NCBI RefSeq assembly: GCF_910592395.1
Contig: NC_088309.1
Span: 11,038,501-11,102,500, forward strand
DNA length: 64,000 nucleotides
Direction of reading: 5' to 3'
Source of the DNA: Lineus longissimus
Taxonomy: Eukaryota; Nemertea; Pilidiophora; Heteronemertea; Lineidae
In this document: positions 34,041 through 48,000 of the stretch, one piece after another
Numbering within the stretch: position 1 is the first letter of the stretch
How the letters are laid out: every line of letters begins with the position of its first letter
Notes under the pieces: model-generated
The model's database searches: none
Seen by the model: only the letters and a program-made list of their open reading frames with translations
What the model was told of the DNA's origin: nothing
Program-made: the position numbers and the translations under genes

Positions 34041-36440
34041 CATCAATGACTACAAGTTCCAATTCATGAATTGTTCTTTTTACGACCTTACGTATAGCAT
34101 TGACAGTGCTTCTAATTGTTCGGTCGGTTATTCACGCTTTTAAGGAAAAATCAGCGAATTTCGGTGTGTACTCATAAAGCGCAATTTAAAGACTTGAAAT
34201 GATTCTCTTTCTCACCCTTTTTGAATGTTTTGGGCAGTTTTTGTCGCATTTTTATTACGTAACCAACCTGCCATTACTGGAATTCGGAAAATGTTCCACA
34301 AATGCATCCTCACCAAAAACTCGTGTTGTAAATAATGACGGCATTGATTCTCTAACGGCAAGTGAATTGCTTTCGATCGAAACTATTTTAATCCGCTTAT
34401 GATTACAATTCGCACTTGTGAGCAAAAAAGGTGTAAACGATGGAGTAGGCTGCAAAGAATTAAAAAGGTAATACAAAAATTTTAATGAATTTTTCTCGCC
34501 TTCGGGCGAATCCCCGATCTTAAATGCCCCCGGTTTTAATGGAATTAAGCAGTGTTCAGGCTTTTTGTTGCTAGGTCCGTCACCAGCGGTGATTACTTGC
34601 ACAATATTGACACACCGCGAGTTTCAATTTAAAATATATACATTGAGTCAAAGGTTCCCCCACCAAGATCAAAAGGCCGATGAAAGTATTTGATGACTTA
34701 CGAGAACAGGTTGCGGCAGGCGAGGATCGCTGCAGATACATGTTGGTGTAGCCCACGGAGTTTTCCAATTCCTGCAGATTGAGCTAAGCAGTAAAACGTT
34801 TATGTTTAAAGATTTAAAGTCTCCATGATGAAAAACATAATAATATTTTTTTCCTTTTTTTTTTACTGCAAAATGATGCAGTTTCTATTTGCTGTTTTCA
34901 CCTGCATTGTAATTTGACAGTAGCGATACGGAGAGTGACCAAGAGTGACTAATGAAGTGTTGATAGCTCAGTACTACTGTTGCTAGTCGCCATATGTCAT
35001 CAGCACCCAAGGAACGCGTTGGGACAATTTTGGTGTCCTGCCTACGGGCAGAAAATCACCCGCCATATGGGCATTCTGCGAATTCTAAGGTATAAAACAT
35101 ATTCTGACCAAGGACACGATCCAGGTTAGAAAGCGACCGACACCACTTAAACAATACTTAAGTGGTAATGAGAAAGTTAAATCTATCATGACTTGTGCAA
35201 ACAAACCTTTGTCACCTGCACCTTAATTTTCCCTTTTCTGGTGGCGAAGCTTTTGACTTGGTCTCTCTAATTTACTGTAAAAGGGCAGTTCATTGCAATA
35301 AAAATGCAAAATGCACTTGAGTTGTTAATTGTTCTTTGTCGGATTTCGCCGAAGATCGACAAAGCAAGTCCGCCGGTTTCCGAGAACCGCGCGACGTCTC
35401 AGAAAGTCTCTCACTCACATTAACTTCCGGTGTGTAAATGATCACAGAAAGTCAGAGGAAAAAGACATCTAAATCTCCCCTCGCTGAAGGTTGTAGGAAA
35501 CTGATGTCAGTTTATTCCAAGTGAAAGATTCTTTCACCGAAATGGTAAGTCCAGAAGAGATGGGAACCAATTCAACAATGAATCCGACATTTTTGATGAG
35601 GTATCCCACTTCAGACATCTGGAGAATGACAACAATTAAATACTGAGCGTTCCCTCACATAGTTTAGTAAGCCATAAACCCCAGAAACATCAACTAACAT
35701 GTTTAAAAACAGTCGCGGTCCTTAACCTAGTAAAAACTTCCGCAGAGCCACAAACAGTCGTCAAAGATGTCCCTTTCAAGGCAACATTCTCTGTACGAGG
35801 GTAAACATTTGATTACGCGCCTGCTGGAAGTCCCACCCCCGGGTTATACATCATTAGGATTCTTAACCCGTTCATGAGCGTGTTATTGCGGATGAAAGGC
35901 AGAAAATCTTCCCAGTATCCCTCAAACTTCCCCAAGGCCCGTCCCAATGTCATTCAGGAAATTTCCTTGCATCATAAGCACCGCGCCAGGCTAAGAGATT
36001 TCCATTGAAACCTCACATCGGGAAATCAATTATTTGGCCATTTTGACTGCCATTGTTTTCTCGCCGGAGGTGAGAGGTGGGAGCTAAAGACCTCCGCAAT
36101 GTCCGAGTTTCGTGGAGGAATTCACTAAAAGTCGTTGGGTAGCAATGAAAACAGATTTCACGCTAATTTGGGGGAAATCAATATAGATTTGGTACCAGGT
36201 GTACCGTGATAAATGGATTACTGCCATTTCGAGACTTTGCTGGAAGGTTACGAGAACGAAGCCAACCTGGACGAAATCCGGAGTTCCTGGACTTGCAGTC
36301 CATGCAAGGCGATTCAGAGAGTTCCAAAACTCCAACCTGCTGTAATATGAGTGTTGCGCGATAGCCAGTTAAAAAATGTGCATGAAATTGATCTAATCGA
36401 GATACCTCTTGAAGAGGATGTTGCATTTTGTATTCACCTT
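34041..36440. other. Intergenic, nothing recognised
   Basis: No supportable gene. A small open stretch at 34690-34777 (minus) sits between an acceptor-like CTGCAG and a GTAAGT, but it does not join the forkhead exon in frame. Confidence 0.3.
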
Positions 36441-36487
36441 ATGTCGAACCTGACATTCACTTAATAAGTGAATGTCAGGTTCGACAT
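36441..36487. repeat. Perfect 47-bp palindrome
   Basis: The arms 36441-36463 and 36465-36487 are exact reverse complements (23 bp each) around a single central A. The left arm starts ATGTCGAACCTGACATTC. The flanks carry GAAGAGGATG on both sides in direct orientation (near 36412 and 36498). Confidence 0.95.
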
Positions 36488-39400
36488 GCATGTATCTGAA
36501 GAGGATGCATTATTTAAGTGCCAATTCGTGAGCAATTCAAGAATCTTACACCCCAATATGCATTTGGTGACATTATGGGAGAAACAGGGCTCTCCCTCTT
36601 TCTCAAAACTGCCGTCGAAATGACCAGACGCTTTCAGATGACATATCAACAATAAGGATCATTGATCAGAGTTTTGCACCAGTACATGTATAGCATTTTG
36701 ACCCAGGCATCCTTTGTGCCAGCATTCTGGGAAGAATTCGGAACCTGTCGACCTAGAAATAGCACCATTAACCTCATAAAAAAGGCAATAAGTAGGTGAT
36801 CGATTGCTCCTGGATAGCCTGAAGCATGTCCATTGTGACTTTGGGTAGAGACAGGTCTCTCTGCTCAAACAACCACGACAACTCAAAAATAGGGCCATCA
36901 AATGTTACGTCAAGACAAATTGCTTGTTGACATGTTTAAAAGTTGCTTTGAGAGTGTAAATTGGCATCGGGAGTAAATGTTGGTTTTGACTAATAAGAAG
37001 TCACCCCGTACATTCTCGTGTGCATATGCGTAGCAACATGTCTTTGAGCTGGGACTCAGGGGAGGTAAGGGGTGTTGATTTTGCCAATTGCTTTGAAAAC
37101 AATGATTTAGAAAGTGTCCCGACTGTAAGAAAGCAATGCAATTAAGCCAATCGAGTGGAAGCGTGTGGTTTAATTGCATGGTGATAGAGTGGATGTCTTG
37201 ACTTATTGACAGTCGGCGGATTGGGAAAATTTCGATCGGACGAATTGAAGAAGGTACTTTCACGAGGCATTTTCATGGCTTGAGGTGAAATAACTATCGG
37301 TTTGCACCGACTCGTTTTTGCAAGGCAAGGACGATGTAAGGTGAAGCTTACAGTAAAGTGTTGTTTCATTACAAACATTGTCATAGAATTGCAAAACATG
37401 GTAAGGCCACATCCTTGACATGGCTCAAAATTTAGCTCTCTGAGTTAACGTTATTCTCCGTGTGCATACGCATCAGCTTCTTACAAATGCTATACAGTCT
37501 GTCGCGGTGTATCTTTTAGGGTACTAAAGTAAAAACTATCCGGGTATAAATTTTCCCTGATGTACATGTACAGGTGTGCTTATAATGTGGACTAAACATC
37601 CCTGATACTTGTGTTTGTGACAACAGTTCACCAACACGTCACAACGTTGACGCATCCGGACTCCTTCACAAAGAAACAGGTGACTTCAACAAGTGGTGCT
37701 AAATTTGACTTAAACCCAAGAAACTGTTTTAATGGCAGCTAATTCAACATATAAAACCACGTGTGATTTCAACAATTTCGCTTTCAGCAACAGGTTGGAT
37801 CGACTCATTAAGCTTTCTGGTTGCTGTGTTAGTTTTGTAGTTAGTTATGCATATTTATTTACAACACAAAATGTCAATAAATGCATAGTTTTGAGTTCGA
37901 GAAAAGCGTTATTTTTGGAGTTAATTAGCGCATATTTATGAACGATACTTAATGTCAACAGATGTAACTATTTTAATTAGTAATAATCCGTTCACAATAT
38001 TCTACAGGATGGACAAAAGTAACTATTTGTATGCCAACCATTATATTTCCACTCAACTTGATTATAATGTGACTTTTCAAACAAATCAATATTATGCCCA
38101 AGTGTGTACACTTCGCGCCTTTTTTTAAAGAGAGGAAATGAAATATTTTCACATCCTGAAAAAGGTCGCTTACTCCAATGCAAATATTATTTACACAATG
38201 ATTAAGTTAAAAAATAAATAAGAGGAAATAACAAATAACAGGATAGCACTGAGCAAACATGTAGCAACATCCAGTTATCAACTACGTCAAAACTTGAGAA
38301 CGTTAAGTTTAGTACATGTACATGTACATGTATATACATATTGGTAAGCAAAAACTGTGGATAGACCTAAATCATAAAATGGTCGTCATCAACATCAACA
38401 GACACAGCGCTGTAGTCTATAATCAGTACATTGAAAAAACATAACAAATTGAGAGGTTCTTGAATTCCTTTATTTGAGTATTTGGAACTTGATTTTTCTC
38501 TTGATATGAGGTAGTTGAATGCATCGCTTTCTGGTGATCGTGAATAAATTTAATTCAAATCTTTCTCGTGTCGAAGGAATACACTGTGTTCTCATGAAGG
38601 ATGCAATGCGGTCTCTGGAAAGTATGCATTGCTTTCTCGTGAAGGAATAGTAACATTGCTTTTTCAGAAAGGTATCATTACGGATGTACAGCGATAAGAT
38701 ACATCCGTTGTATCACTGAGGTATCGTGAACACCCAAGGGGACGTTCTTATCAGTGCACCTCTTGAACTGAAATCGTAACCTAATATTCACCAAATGGGG
38801 TGGGTTGTCAGGTAAAAGGAGATTATCTAAACTTGGTAGGTGATGAAGACTCCAAATCATAGAAAATAGAAACAGTTACTTTTTATAGTGTCATTCTCCC
38901 ACGACGATTTGACCTGTATCCGAAAGCTTAAATTGTGTAGTGATTGACAGGCACAAAGCTGAGAGGAGGGTTGACCTGGCTTAGTGAGCACGCTGAAGAA
39001 TGAAAGCGCAAGGGCGTGAAACCGAATGCGATTTCGTCAAATTTGCCCTGGTCCCCAGTTACGTCGATGTGAAATGAGGCATCCCTGCGGTGACGCCAGC
39101 AGTGCAACCCGGTTGGAAAGCCCATACACCACGGCCACCGGCGCGGAAGCCAACAAGTCTAGACCGCTTAAATATCTTCCAAAATAATCTTTGCCTTACG
39201 GTGGCCAGTTTGGTTTCATATGTTGGCAATTATTCGCGACAGGTGTCCCGTCTTAAATTTTCTTCTTCAATTTAATCAGAATACAAGTTTAATTCCTGAC
39301 AAACATGGTTATGGGATTTGGCGTTTGTTGAATGTTTGAGACGGAGTAAACTTTGCACGTCAATAGAAGAGGGAACGTGTTGAGTCATGATAAGTTGACG

Positions 39401-40277
39401 GCACTAAGCGTATGTTTCACCAGCACGTACATGCAACGTTTCTTCTTCCTTTTCACGTTCGCTCTAGGGATGATCTGCTTACCGCTGGAATGGGGCCTCA
39501 GTGCTGGTCAAACAAGTCTTCACGAACGAACTGCACCTTCAATAACATTAGTTGTAATCTTCTTACTAGGAATGTTGTGACATGGCTGTGACTTCTATGA
39601 AAGAAGATTGACAGATAGAAGTGTTCGATTTTTGTGCCAGCATACACCAAAATAAACACTTAGTAAGATTTCGAACCCGTGCATTTGTTTTCTAATGTTG
39701 GTAACCAATATTTGATTATTTGCAGGTTGCTACTTGTGTAGAACCACGACCAATTTCCGGCGAAACTGCTGTCAAAACACTTGCATTGGAACTTGTATGG
39801 CAGAGGGAAAGGCGTGACGAAACACACACAATATTGGCATTGGTCGGCCATATTGGTCTAGCTACAATTTCAAATATTGAAAAAGAACCTAATATGTGGG
39901 CATAATATTGCAATAAAAGTTGTGATATAGAATCTAGACTATCTAAATTCATGTGTAGATATTGTGGTAACGATTATCAGCACCTAAAACAAATTGGTGC
40001 AAATATTTTGGGTGATTCGATTCCTAATTCAAATACTATGATAGTTGTTATGTTTAGCTTCCATGTACTACACCAATGAGTATATATTTGATTGGTAATA
40101 TTTATCTTCCACGGGTCAATCGTATAAAGTAATTACTTTAATTCATGTAAAAGAAACTCATTTATTCAGTCAGATTTATGGCTCAAGTAACATTTTTGTT
40201 TTGTTGAAAATAATAGCCCAAAGAAAGGTCAGTGATATTTTCACTGAGAGTACATGTTAATGATAATTGGCTTTTCT
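36488..40277. other. Intergenic, no gene seen
   Basis: Holds an ACATGT tandem run at about 38322-38340 and weak, irregular GAAGGAAT/TGCATTGCTTTCT repeats at about 38520-38675. ORFs have no recognisable content. Confidence 0.35.
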
Positions 40278-40473
40278 AAAGCGCTCGATCACACTCAGCG
40301 CTTTGTGTTATTTATATTCCAGTCTCCACAGGAAACTCCCTGGAGTTTCAAAATGCAACTGTAAGCTTACAAAGCGCTCATTTGAACTTGACCAGTAAAG
40401 GGAACCAAGTCACAACTTGGTCAGGAGTTGAATATCAACCTCTCGATCACGAGGCCACGCTACTGCTGCCCCA
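40278..40473 (-). mobile_element. tRNA-derived SINE-like copy
   Basis: The minus strand starts GGGGCAGCAGTAGCGTGGCC and continues CTCGTGATCGAGAGGTTGATATTCAACTCC, resembling the 3' half and B box of a tRNA head (anticodon-arm-like stem, then GGTTxxxxxTCAACTCC). It ends in a paired AGCGCTTT...AAAGCGCT region. The A box appears deleted. The tail is not a clear poly-A. A SINE is the best explanation; a decayed tRNA gene is the alternative. Confidence 0.45.
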
Positions 40474-42480
40474 TAGTTGAGAATTGTTGGTGTCAAAAGG
40501 CAGGGAAGCAGCGGTCAATACATGGCCCTTCTGGTTTTATTTGTCAGCTCATATAAAATTGTCTGGCATTTCCAACTTACTGGAATGATCTAGTAGCCTC
40601 CTTTCTTTTGGAAGATCACTTGGGTGTATTTTAGAAACGACCGAAATGCTTGCTTTATGGGGGATGATCTGCCAGAAGAAGTCCAATACTGTTCGAAAGA
40701 TAACGAGGTTGTTCTTTGTACTTATTAAGACCAAAGATGACATATTCATCAGAGAGAAGAAAGCTTTTTGAGTGATTCGATTACTTGTGTATTTTTAGTA
40801 TGCCTTTATGTACATACAAGTCGAGTATAATTGTACACAATTGATTTTTGATCCTTTAATGGACGCCTATTGGGCAATAATTCCAAAATATGGAAAAATT
40901 GAATTAAATGAGATTAAAGATCAGTAAAATTGTTAAATATTTAACGTTAAATTGGTTAGATTAAGAAACCAATGGTTGAAACTTGCTAATACACGCACTT
41001 ATGGTGGCACGCGTTTTTAAGCTCAATCACAAATTCCTCAACTAAAAGCAATTTACGGCTTGACAAGGAAATAAAAAGGTTATAATCTCACATATACCCC
41101 TTCAGTATAATAGCAAATTCATATTGCCCCATGTGATCTCTAAGCATACGCCAACTGGTCTTTTATAAAAACCCGATTTCTATAGACCAATTAGTTAGAA
41201 TCGAGATCTGATGTAACCCTCTGAAAATATTTTCGTGTTAGGGAACTAAAATGCGGTGGCCAACTCGAAAAATATTGATATTGGTTTCGATTGGGCCCCC
41301 TTCGCGATATGACACAACTTATTGCTAAATGGTGTATTTGTTTAACGTCGTGTAACAGGAACTTACCCTTTTAATGGTCAGAAAGGGCCATTTATTCAGG
41401 GTGGTTAGGTGGGGCAATCTCAAAAACAAACGGACGTAAATTTAGTTTTAACCCTCCCACAGCGATTGACAATGAAACGTATTAAAGCAAGTTTTTTTCT
41501 ATTGCATTATATTGACCTAAATATTATAGAGTGAAATCGTTGAAATAATAGAAATCCCCACACATTTTGTGAAGAGCAGTGTCTATTCGTCGTTCTTGAC
41601 CGAAAAGAGCTGCTTTCTTAATAAAACCTCATATTGAAGCAAACATTGAGTACTAGCATCTTGGCCCTTTGTGTTTTTAAATTGCTCATCTTTTACGCAA
41701 CGCGCGACAAAAGAAAACCTCTGGTTGGGTATCGGTACCATGCATTAAAATCAACCAACAATGCTTTGACTGCAAATAGGCGAGAAAGAACTTTATTTTA
41801 AAAATAATTTTATTGAGAGAATCGGAGGTCAACGCACAGGTGCGATCATTTTCACCTCACTCCGGTATCGAACAATTCGTCAAATCGGAAAACCGCACTT
41901 TTCGAAGTCGTCTTCATTTAACTTAATGTTTAGAAGTCTGAGGAAACCTCATATCAGGTAGCTCACTATAAAGATCGCTAAATAGGGAGAAAAACACTCG
42001 AGTACGGCAAAGAAAACAAGAAGACTAGGAGAAACCCGCGCGAGTTTCGTGAAAATATTGTGCCATTTCTCCCCGATTGCTGGTATAACAGCAAACAATA
42101 TTGATGAACGTACACTGTTGTAAAAGTGATGATTTTCATGTTGGGATAGCAATCTAAGCGAATGCGTGAAAATGTTGACTTTCTCCAGGGTGAGTTTTGC
42201 TTGAAATCTTTCAGATTGGTGATCATGCAGTGATTTAATTCAAATATTGTCAGGTTTTTGATAGATTAGAAGGAAAATATGGACCATTTAGGTGTTGGGG
42301 TAAATATAAATAGTGACTTTATAGTGGTTTAATCAAGTCTTTATTGACTTGACTGATACGCTTTAACTCGTGTCAGGTTATTTTATTCTCATTTTCAATA
42401 GTTGTTTTATATCATTGATCTAAATCAAGGCGCAAGCAAGATGAGCTAAAACAATTGAACCGAATTGAAATATCTTCCCA
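40474..42480. other. Intergenic, nothing recognised
   Basis: AT-rich, with only short unrelated ORFs on both strands. Confidence 0.35.
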
Positions 42481-42681
42481 ATGAAGACTCTCCTTCTACT
42501 GGTACTGGCGCTTTGGGTCGGGAGTCAGGGTGCACGCGGTGGAATTCAAGTAAAAGGTCGTCCGTTTTTGGCCCACTTTCTATTGACGATATTCTGGTTT
42601 TACGGCACATTTTTGGCAGATTCGGTCAGTTTTGTAGACAGTGTTTGTGGAGAATACAATAAAGGCAATCTCATTCTCTGA
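42481..42681 (+). CDS. Possible secreted-protein first exon or small ORF
   Basis: The 66-residue frame opens with a good signal-peptide pattern, MKTLLLLVLALWVGSQGARG (charged n-region, leucine-rich core, small residues near the cut site). A possible donor, CAA|GTAAAA, follows at about 42549, so only the first 23 residues may be coding. No downstream exon with family similarity was found. Weak evidence: it could be chance. Confidence 0.22.
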   Translation: MKTLLLLVLALWVGSQGARGGIQVKGRPFLAHFLLTIFWFYGTFLADSVSFVDSVCGEYNKGNLIL

Positions 42682-44004
42682 TGATAGTTTGTTGACAAGG
42701 GAATGGCAAAAGAAAACAGCGAGTAAAACAATGGTAACTATGTCTGTCGTTACCGGGCTGACCCAGTAATTAGATCTCTCCAAAAAAGGAATCGAAGACA
42801 ATCTTCTCGAGAGAACAGTTTAAACCTTTCTCGTTGACTTGTTGACTTTCGAGTTAAAACATAGAGCGAACATTCCCAAAGAAATTTCAACAAAAACGCG
42901 TGTCGTCATTTTGATTTTAATCCCATTTGGCTTTATAGCCAGGTGGTCGCGTCAGAACCCGTTGTACCACTCAAAAGCTAATGGAGGGAGCTAATTCACC
43001 GCAATGTCACAATCCGCCTCAAAAGTGGTTTGTTGATATAAGGCCTTTGTTTCTAGGCCTTTCGCACGGTTGAACGTCTTGTCCAACTATGTGTGAAATC
43101 TGGCCCGTTCTTGAGAGGTCAAAAGTAAAAAGGTTGGCCCTTTTAGTTGGTTTTGCTGTCGGCGTGGCAGGGATTTGCAAAAATGGAATTTTGGACAAAA
43201 AAATAAGACCTTGGTTTCTTATTTCAGTTATTTGTTTTACTTTTAAGCCATATATGCTACCGTGAACTTTCTATCGGCTCACAAAGAAACTCGAAATCGT
43301 ACTGTATTTTGGTACAATATCATATAAATATTATGACATGACAGAACTGTTTTTATGGAAATTGCACAAAACAATAGCGCCACACAATCAAATAGTAAAT
43401 AATTGGTGATAGCGAAGGGTCTAGCTGAGGTACCACCCAAAGCGATCACAACACGGCATCCACACCGCCATATCAGTCGGAGTATCAATTCTATGTAGAC
43501 ACTTTCGCTACGCTTATACATGGCAACACCATTGGTCAGAAATGTTCAATTGTCGGACTAGACACCAAGTCGTCGTTCGCAAAAAGCTATGGAGACGGCA
43601 GACGTGACAGATCCTTATCAAGAGGTTGTTGAATCGTAGTCCTTCAGTCAAAAACCCACAAACCCAAAGCTCCTGGGAGAATGCCTCATATGTGATTACG
43701 CAATGCCATATTCATTCGCCGCATTCCGCAAATATTTCGTCGACTTTATAAAACTATGTTTTATTTACTTAATCCTTTTCAATGAGTAATTCAACTTTTG
43801 TGACGAATATTGAGATAAAAATGTGGTTATTGGTGATCTGTTCTAGTTTGAACATACAAATATACCAGGAATAGACCTATAGTATAGTATATTTGTTTAT
43901 TATAGTGTCATCTGTTAATTACAGCCAGCCTTATCTAGGCTTACAAGACACGTTATCTACATAGTGCTATATGATCGGACCGAGAGTTCACTTTATACAT
44001 TCTT
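42682..44004. other. Intergenic, nothing recognised
   Basis: No supportable gene. The last 150 bases or so before 44005 may be the 3' UTR of the LINE relic on the minus strand. Confidence 0.3.
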
Positions 44005-44400
44005 CTATATACAGTTTCTAATTGCCAGCGCATTGATGCCATAGTTGGCCACATACTTTGATACGTTTGAGTTGCTCAACATTATTGTTATCTTCTCATT
44101 ATCGGCAAGTTCTTCAAAGTCTTTAAATGTGGTTGATATCAATTGGTACATTTTCATCCGCTGTGTAAGATAGGCGGGGCAATGGCAGAGGAAGTGCATT
44201 TCATCTTCTACCTTCCCATTATTGCATTTAGGACACGTCCTTTGCTCTACCGGGGTTCCGCGGTATCGCCCAAGTTCTAGGATGATAGGGGAAGTTCCGT
44301 TGCGCAGTTTTACTAGAGTTGATCGTTCAGCACGGTTTAACGGTTTCAAATACATTTTTAGAATTTTCAAAGCTTTCCATCTATAGCTGTATATATGCTA
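44005..44400 (-). pseudogene. LINE ORF2 C-terminus, 5'-truncated
   Basis: The reading on the minus strand carries the C-terminal segment typical of animal CR1/Jockey-like LINEs: a basic stretch ending RAERSTLVKLRNG, then ELGRYRG, a cysteine/histidine knuckle CPKC...VEDEMHFLCHCPAY, and VSKYVANYGINALAIRN before the stop. The frame is intact to the stop for at least 121 residues. No reverse transcriptase or endonuclease lies upstream, so the insertion is 5'-truncated as usual for LINEs. It lies 0.7 kb beyond the end of SLC6-B. Confidence 0.75.
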
Positions 44401-45066
44401 TTCGATCTCCTCGGACAAAAAGAAAAAGGTAGATTTGTTGATTATTTCCTCATAATATTTACATTGTATTATTTACAAGCCGTTCGCGAAAATGTACTGT
44501 AAAAAAACGTCGATATACATGTACATGTGATGTATGTGTGCGAGAAGAACATCATTCGCCCTCTGCCCACACGAAGTAGAACTAAAAGGTGCCTTGGCAA
44601 TGACGTCGTCAAGTTGAAGCCCACGATCATCGGACGGGTTGCCTTTTTAGCCATTAAAAACTGCATTTAGCCCTTACTTTACAAATGTACTGACGTAGCT
44701 TTTGAAAGAACTAGGAACAAGTAATTTACTTGAGCTTCAAGAATAAGAAATATTTAAAAAGTACTGAGCAATTCCAGGCTGGTAATGACGCCAACCAGCG
44801 ACATATACATGTACATCTATCGAAAATGCTTTTTTTACCATGTTCAACCTAAACAATACATATTATAAAAGTAAAAAGTTTTACACCACTTAAAATTCCT
44901 AAAATTTAACTGATTGTTTTCATTATACATTCATTATACATTTTTTCTAGTCGTTCAAACTCAACAAAATGTCTTAATCAAGTCTATGCATTGCGGTGTG
45001 CCATCTGTGCTTTCATAGCTGCGGCCTGGTTTTTCCCGAATGTTTTTTTTCGGTCTTTTTATCACA
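44401..45066. other. 3' flank of SLC6-B
   Basis: Presumed 3' UTR and spacer. ACATGTACATGT runs lie near 44517 and 44807. No clear AATAAA was seen on the minus strand near the stop. Confidence 0.3.
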
Positions 45067-48000
45067 TTATGCAATGGTTTCCTTCAGTTCAACATAGAGT
45101 GGTGGTGGCATATCATCCCGACCTGCAGGTGACGCTGTGTGTCTCTGGATAATGGTCTGTCTCTGCGATACATCTTGTTGATACTGCCTCTTCCACCGAA
45201 TGGTTGGGGAGACGGTCCGGGAGCAAAAGTTCTTAGAGGTGCCACACCGCTGTAGAAGGGAAAATACTGAGATTGAATAGCAGACATATATACATGAAGT
45301 GCACATGAACGTGTCCAACAAATTTTACAACTTGAGCGGAAGCATCAAAGGTGAATGTTTTTCGCATAATTGTATTCGATTGGCTGTTACCTGAAAATGA
45401 CAAGCGCACCCAGTTTCAGTCCTTCGAAAAACAATCGACTTCGTCTTACCTGCGGGCAAATTGCGGCCTGGAACAAACGTATTATCATCAGGATCGGAAC
45501 TAGAACCAGCGGCAGAGTGGCGATGACCCACGTCACTAGCGTATACCATGCCGGGTCATTTACACCGCTTCGATAATGAAACTTATTGAAGATCGTAAAT
45601 GCGAGGCATCCCTGAAAGGAAGAATCAAGTGAATTTAATTCAAGCTTATCACGTTTTAAAATTTAAGAAATGCGTCGATCTGGTCTGGAGCATTTTCTGC
45701 ATGGCAGAAAAGCATCTGGAAGGTTCGAGTTTATCGACGTCGTGAGGCTAATTGATTGCCTAGGTTTTCTTCCTTTCATTATATCACGACTGAAGAGGCT
45801 AAGGGACATGATAAAGTACACGACTACTTACTAATAGTGCGAGGGGCACCACACCAATGATACACCCCAGGATGAGATAATCTGGCTTGTAACCTAACAT
45901 CATCTTCACATCACGAGAGTACTGCACAATGCCTACAAAGTTGAAAACAATCAGTAAATAAACATTTAAAGAAATGTCGAAAATAACTGCATACTTCATT
46001 ATGAGTTACATATATTGCTTCAATAAAATCTTTTAAAAATGTTTGCAGCATATAAAACTTCTACACGAGGACTGCACAGCTGATGGACATAGTAGCCTGA
46101 TTGAATGGGTTTGGCTGGCTTGACACACTATTCAATAGGTACATTGTAATCCATGAACCGATCTCAACTTGCGAAGTTGCCCCAGAGGATGAGACAATTG
46201 GCCGATGCCATCAACAACAACACATTTGGTTTTGTGGCCAAATATGACTTACCATAGATCCAAATGAGAACTAAACAAGCAAATAGGATGAGGACGTACG
46301 GCGAATAGGTGGCCACATTCATATCCAACAGCATAGCAATGTCAAAACCGCCCTGAAATAGCATTATAAGAACACATATCAAACTACGTCGAAAAAGACG
46401 TCAATAGGTTTTTCACTTACAATAGGCAATAGATAATCATCGGATCGTTCATGTTCTCCAAGATCCTCATATTCGATTGCACAAGTTTAAATTGGAAATG
46501 TTTGCGCATCTGTGACACGGGAGTGGTGTTTTTCCCTGACTGATGGTCGATGGAAGACCGCATATATACTAGTAATCTGAACTCGGACCTCAAAATACTG
46601 ATTCTTTAGGGTGAAATTACAGTACCTGCGTTGATAGAGGTATTCCAATCAGGAGCATGAGAAGACAGAAGGCAAGAGTCAGGAGGGATTTGAACAGCAT
46701 CCTCTTTCCCTTCGTGAGCCTCACTGGAAAGAATTCATCTGCAAGTGCTGTCACGATGCTTTCAGTGACAACCATCTGCAAGCAAAATCAACATCATGTC
46801 AGCTGGATCACTGGCAAATACCTTGACCAGTTTTTAGTTTTTTAAGACCTATGCACACACTATGTATCCATGTTACAAAACGATTGAGACACCCTGTGTC
46901 GAAAACGATGGCAGAAGCCGGTCCAATCCAACCCATTATCACTTTGAATGTTCGTCTACAATATACGGTGCGCATTTTTTTCCATCTTTCTCTGAGATCA
47001 ACACAGCGAAAACTTGGATTTTAAATATATATCCCAATTCAATCTGCCTCCATCAAGGGGAGACTTACCTGCGTTCCGAACATGAGGAAGAAGACCAAGG
47101 CAAAGTAAAGGCAGAGCCAGAGTCTCGGTGACTCGAACGAACTGAGCAGGGAAGGCATGATGATGAACAGAAACTTCTGACCTGCAATTATAGAGACAGT
47201 AGATTGAGCTATTGGTTCGTTGGAAGCATGTTATAGCGTAGATGTAGTTGGCACAGACTATAAACCAAAACTTCATCTTATGTACCCTTTTTCATGAGGC
47301 TGAACGTAAAAAGCTGCTGAATTGGCTGGGGATTCAGTCTTACCTGGCTTCATTGCTTCGCCGATGCTTATATTAAGGAGGTGGCAGTAGTGCCCAATAT
47401 ACATGGCCGTCATTGCAACACACAGCACGCAGAACAGGAATGTGAAGATTATCACCAAGATGGAATCTCTGCAAGAACGATAGGTTTGGAATGATTAGAA
47501 TTATGGTACATGTAAATTTCTATAAGAGAGGTACTTCCTTTGGCGTTAATCTTGTCACTATTGCGTCAGTTGCAACAGTCCAAATACATTGTACATAATA
47601 TGGCATTTAATTTTTATAACCGCCATCAGCAGCATAGCGGATGAAAGCAAGTGCTAACTCGGCATCGCCGGGCATTCTGACTTTCTGTGCTCTTCCTAAC
47701 TAGTTCGAGATGCGTGAGGCGGTCAAGAAAGGAGGGTGGTCCTCTGTTAAGGTGAAAATTGTGCACTACGGACCTGTGATAGTTGTATTGCAGCCGACTG
47801 TAGCTTCCAAGCGTGGTGAAACAACCATAGCCGAGCATAAATGTGTTGATGAGACTGATATGAGACAGTGCTGTCATCTGAAAGAGAGAGTATATTAAGT
47901 GCTTGGTGTCGGCCGTCAATGATTTCCAATAAAGTATAGTACGCATTAGGACATGATTATGTTGTCATCCTTTCTGAATAGACTTTACTGATCGGACACG

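Noticed and set aside
34690-34777. Candidate first exon of the forkhead gene on the minus strand
   Set aside because: Splicing to the forkhead exon in the most protein-like frame gives an immediate stop; the phase does not fit.
46998-47276. Minus-strand ORF over SLC6-B exon 8
   Set aside because: Wrong frame; the true exon 47181-47069 reads in another frame with conserved SLC6 TM8 sequence.
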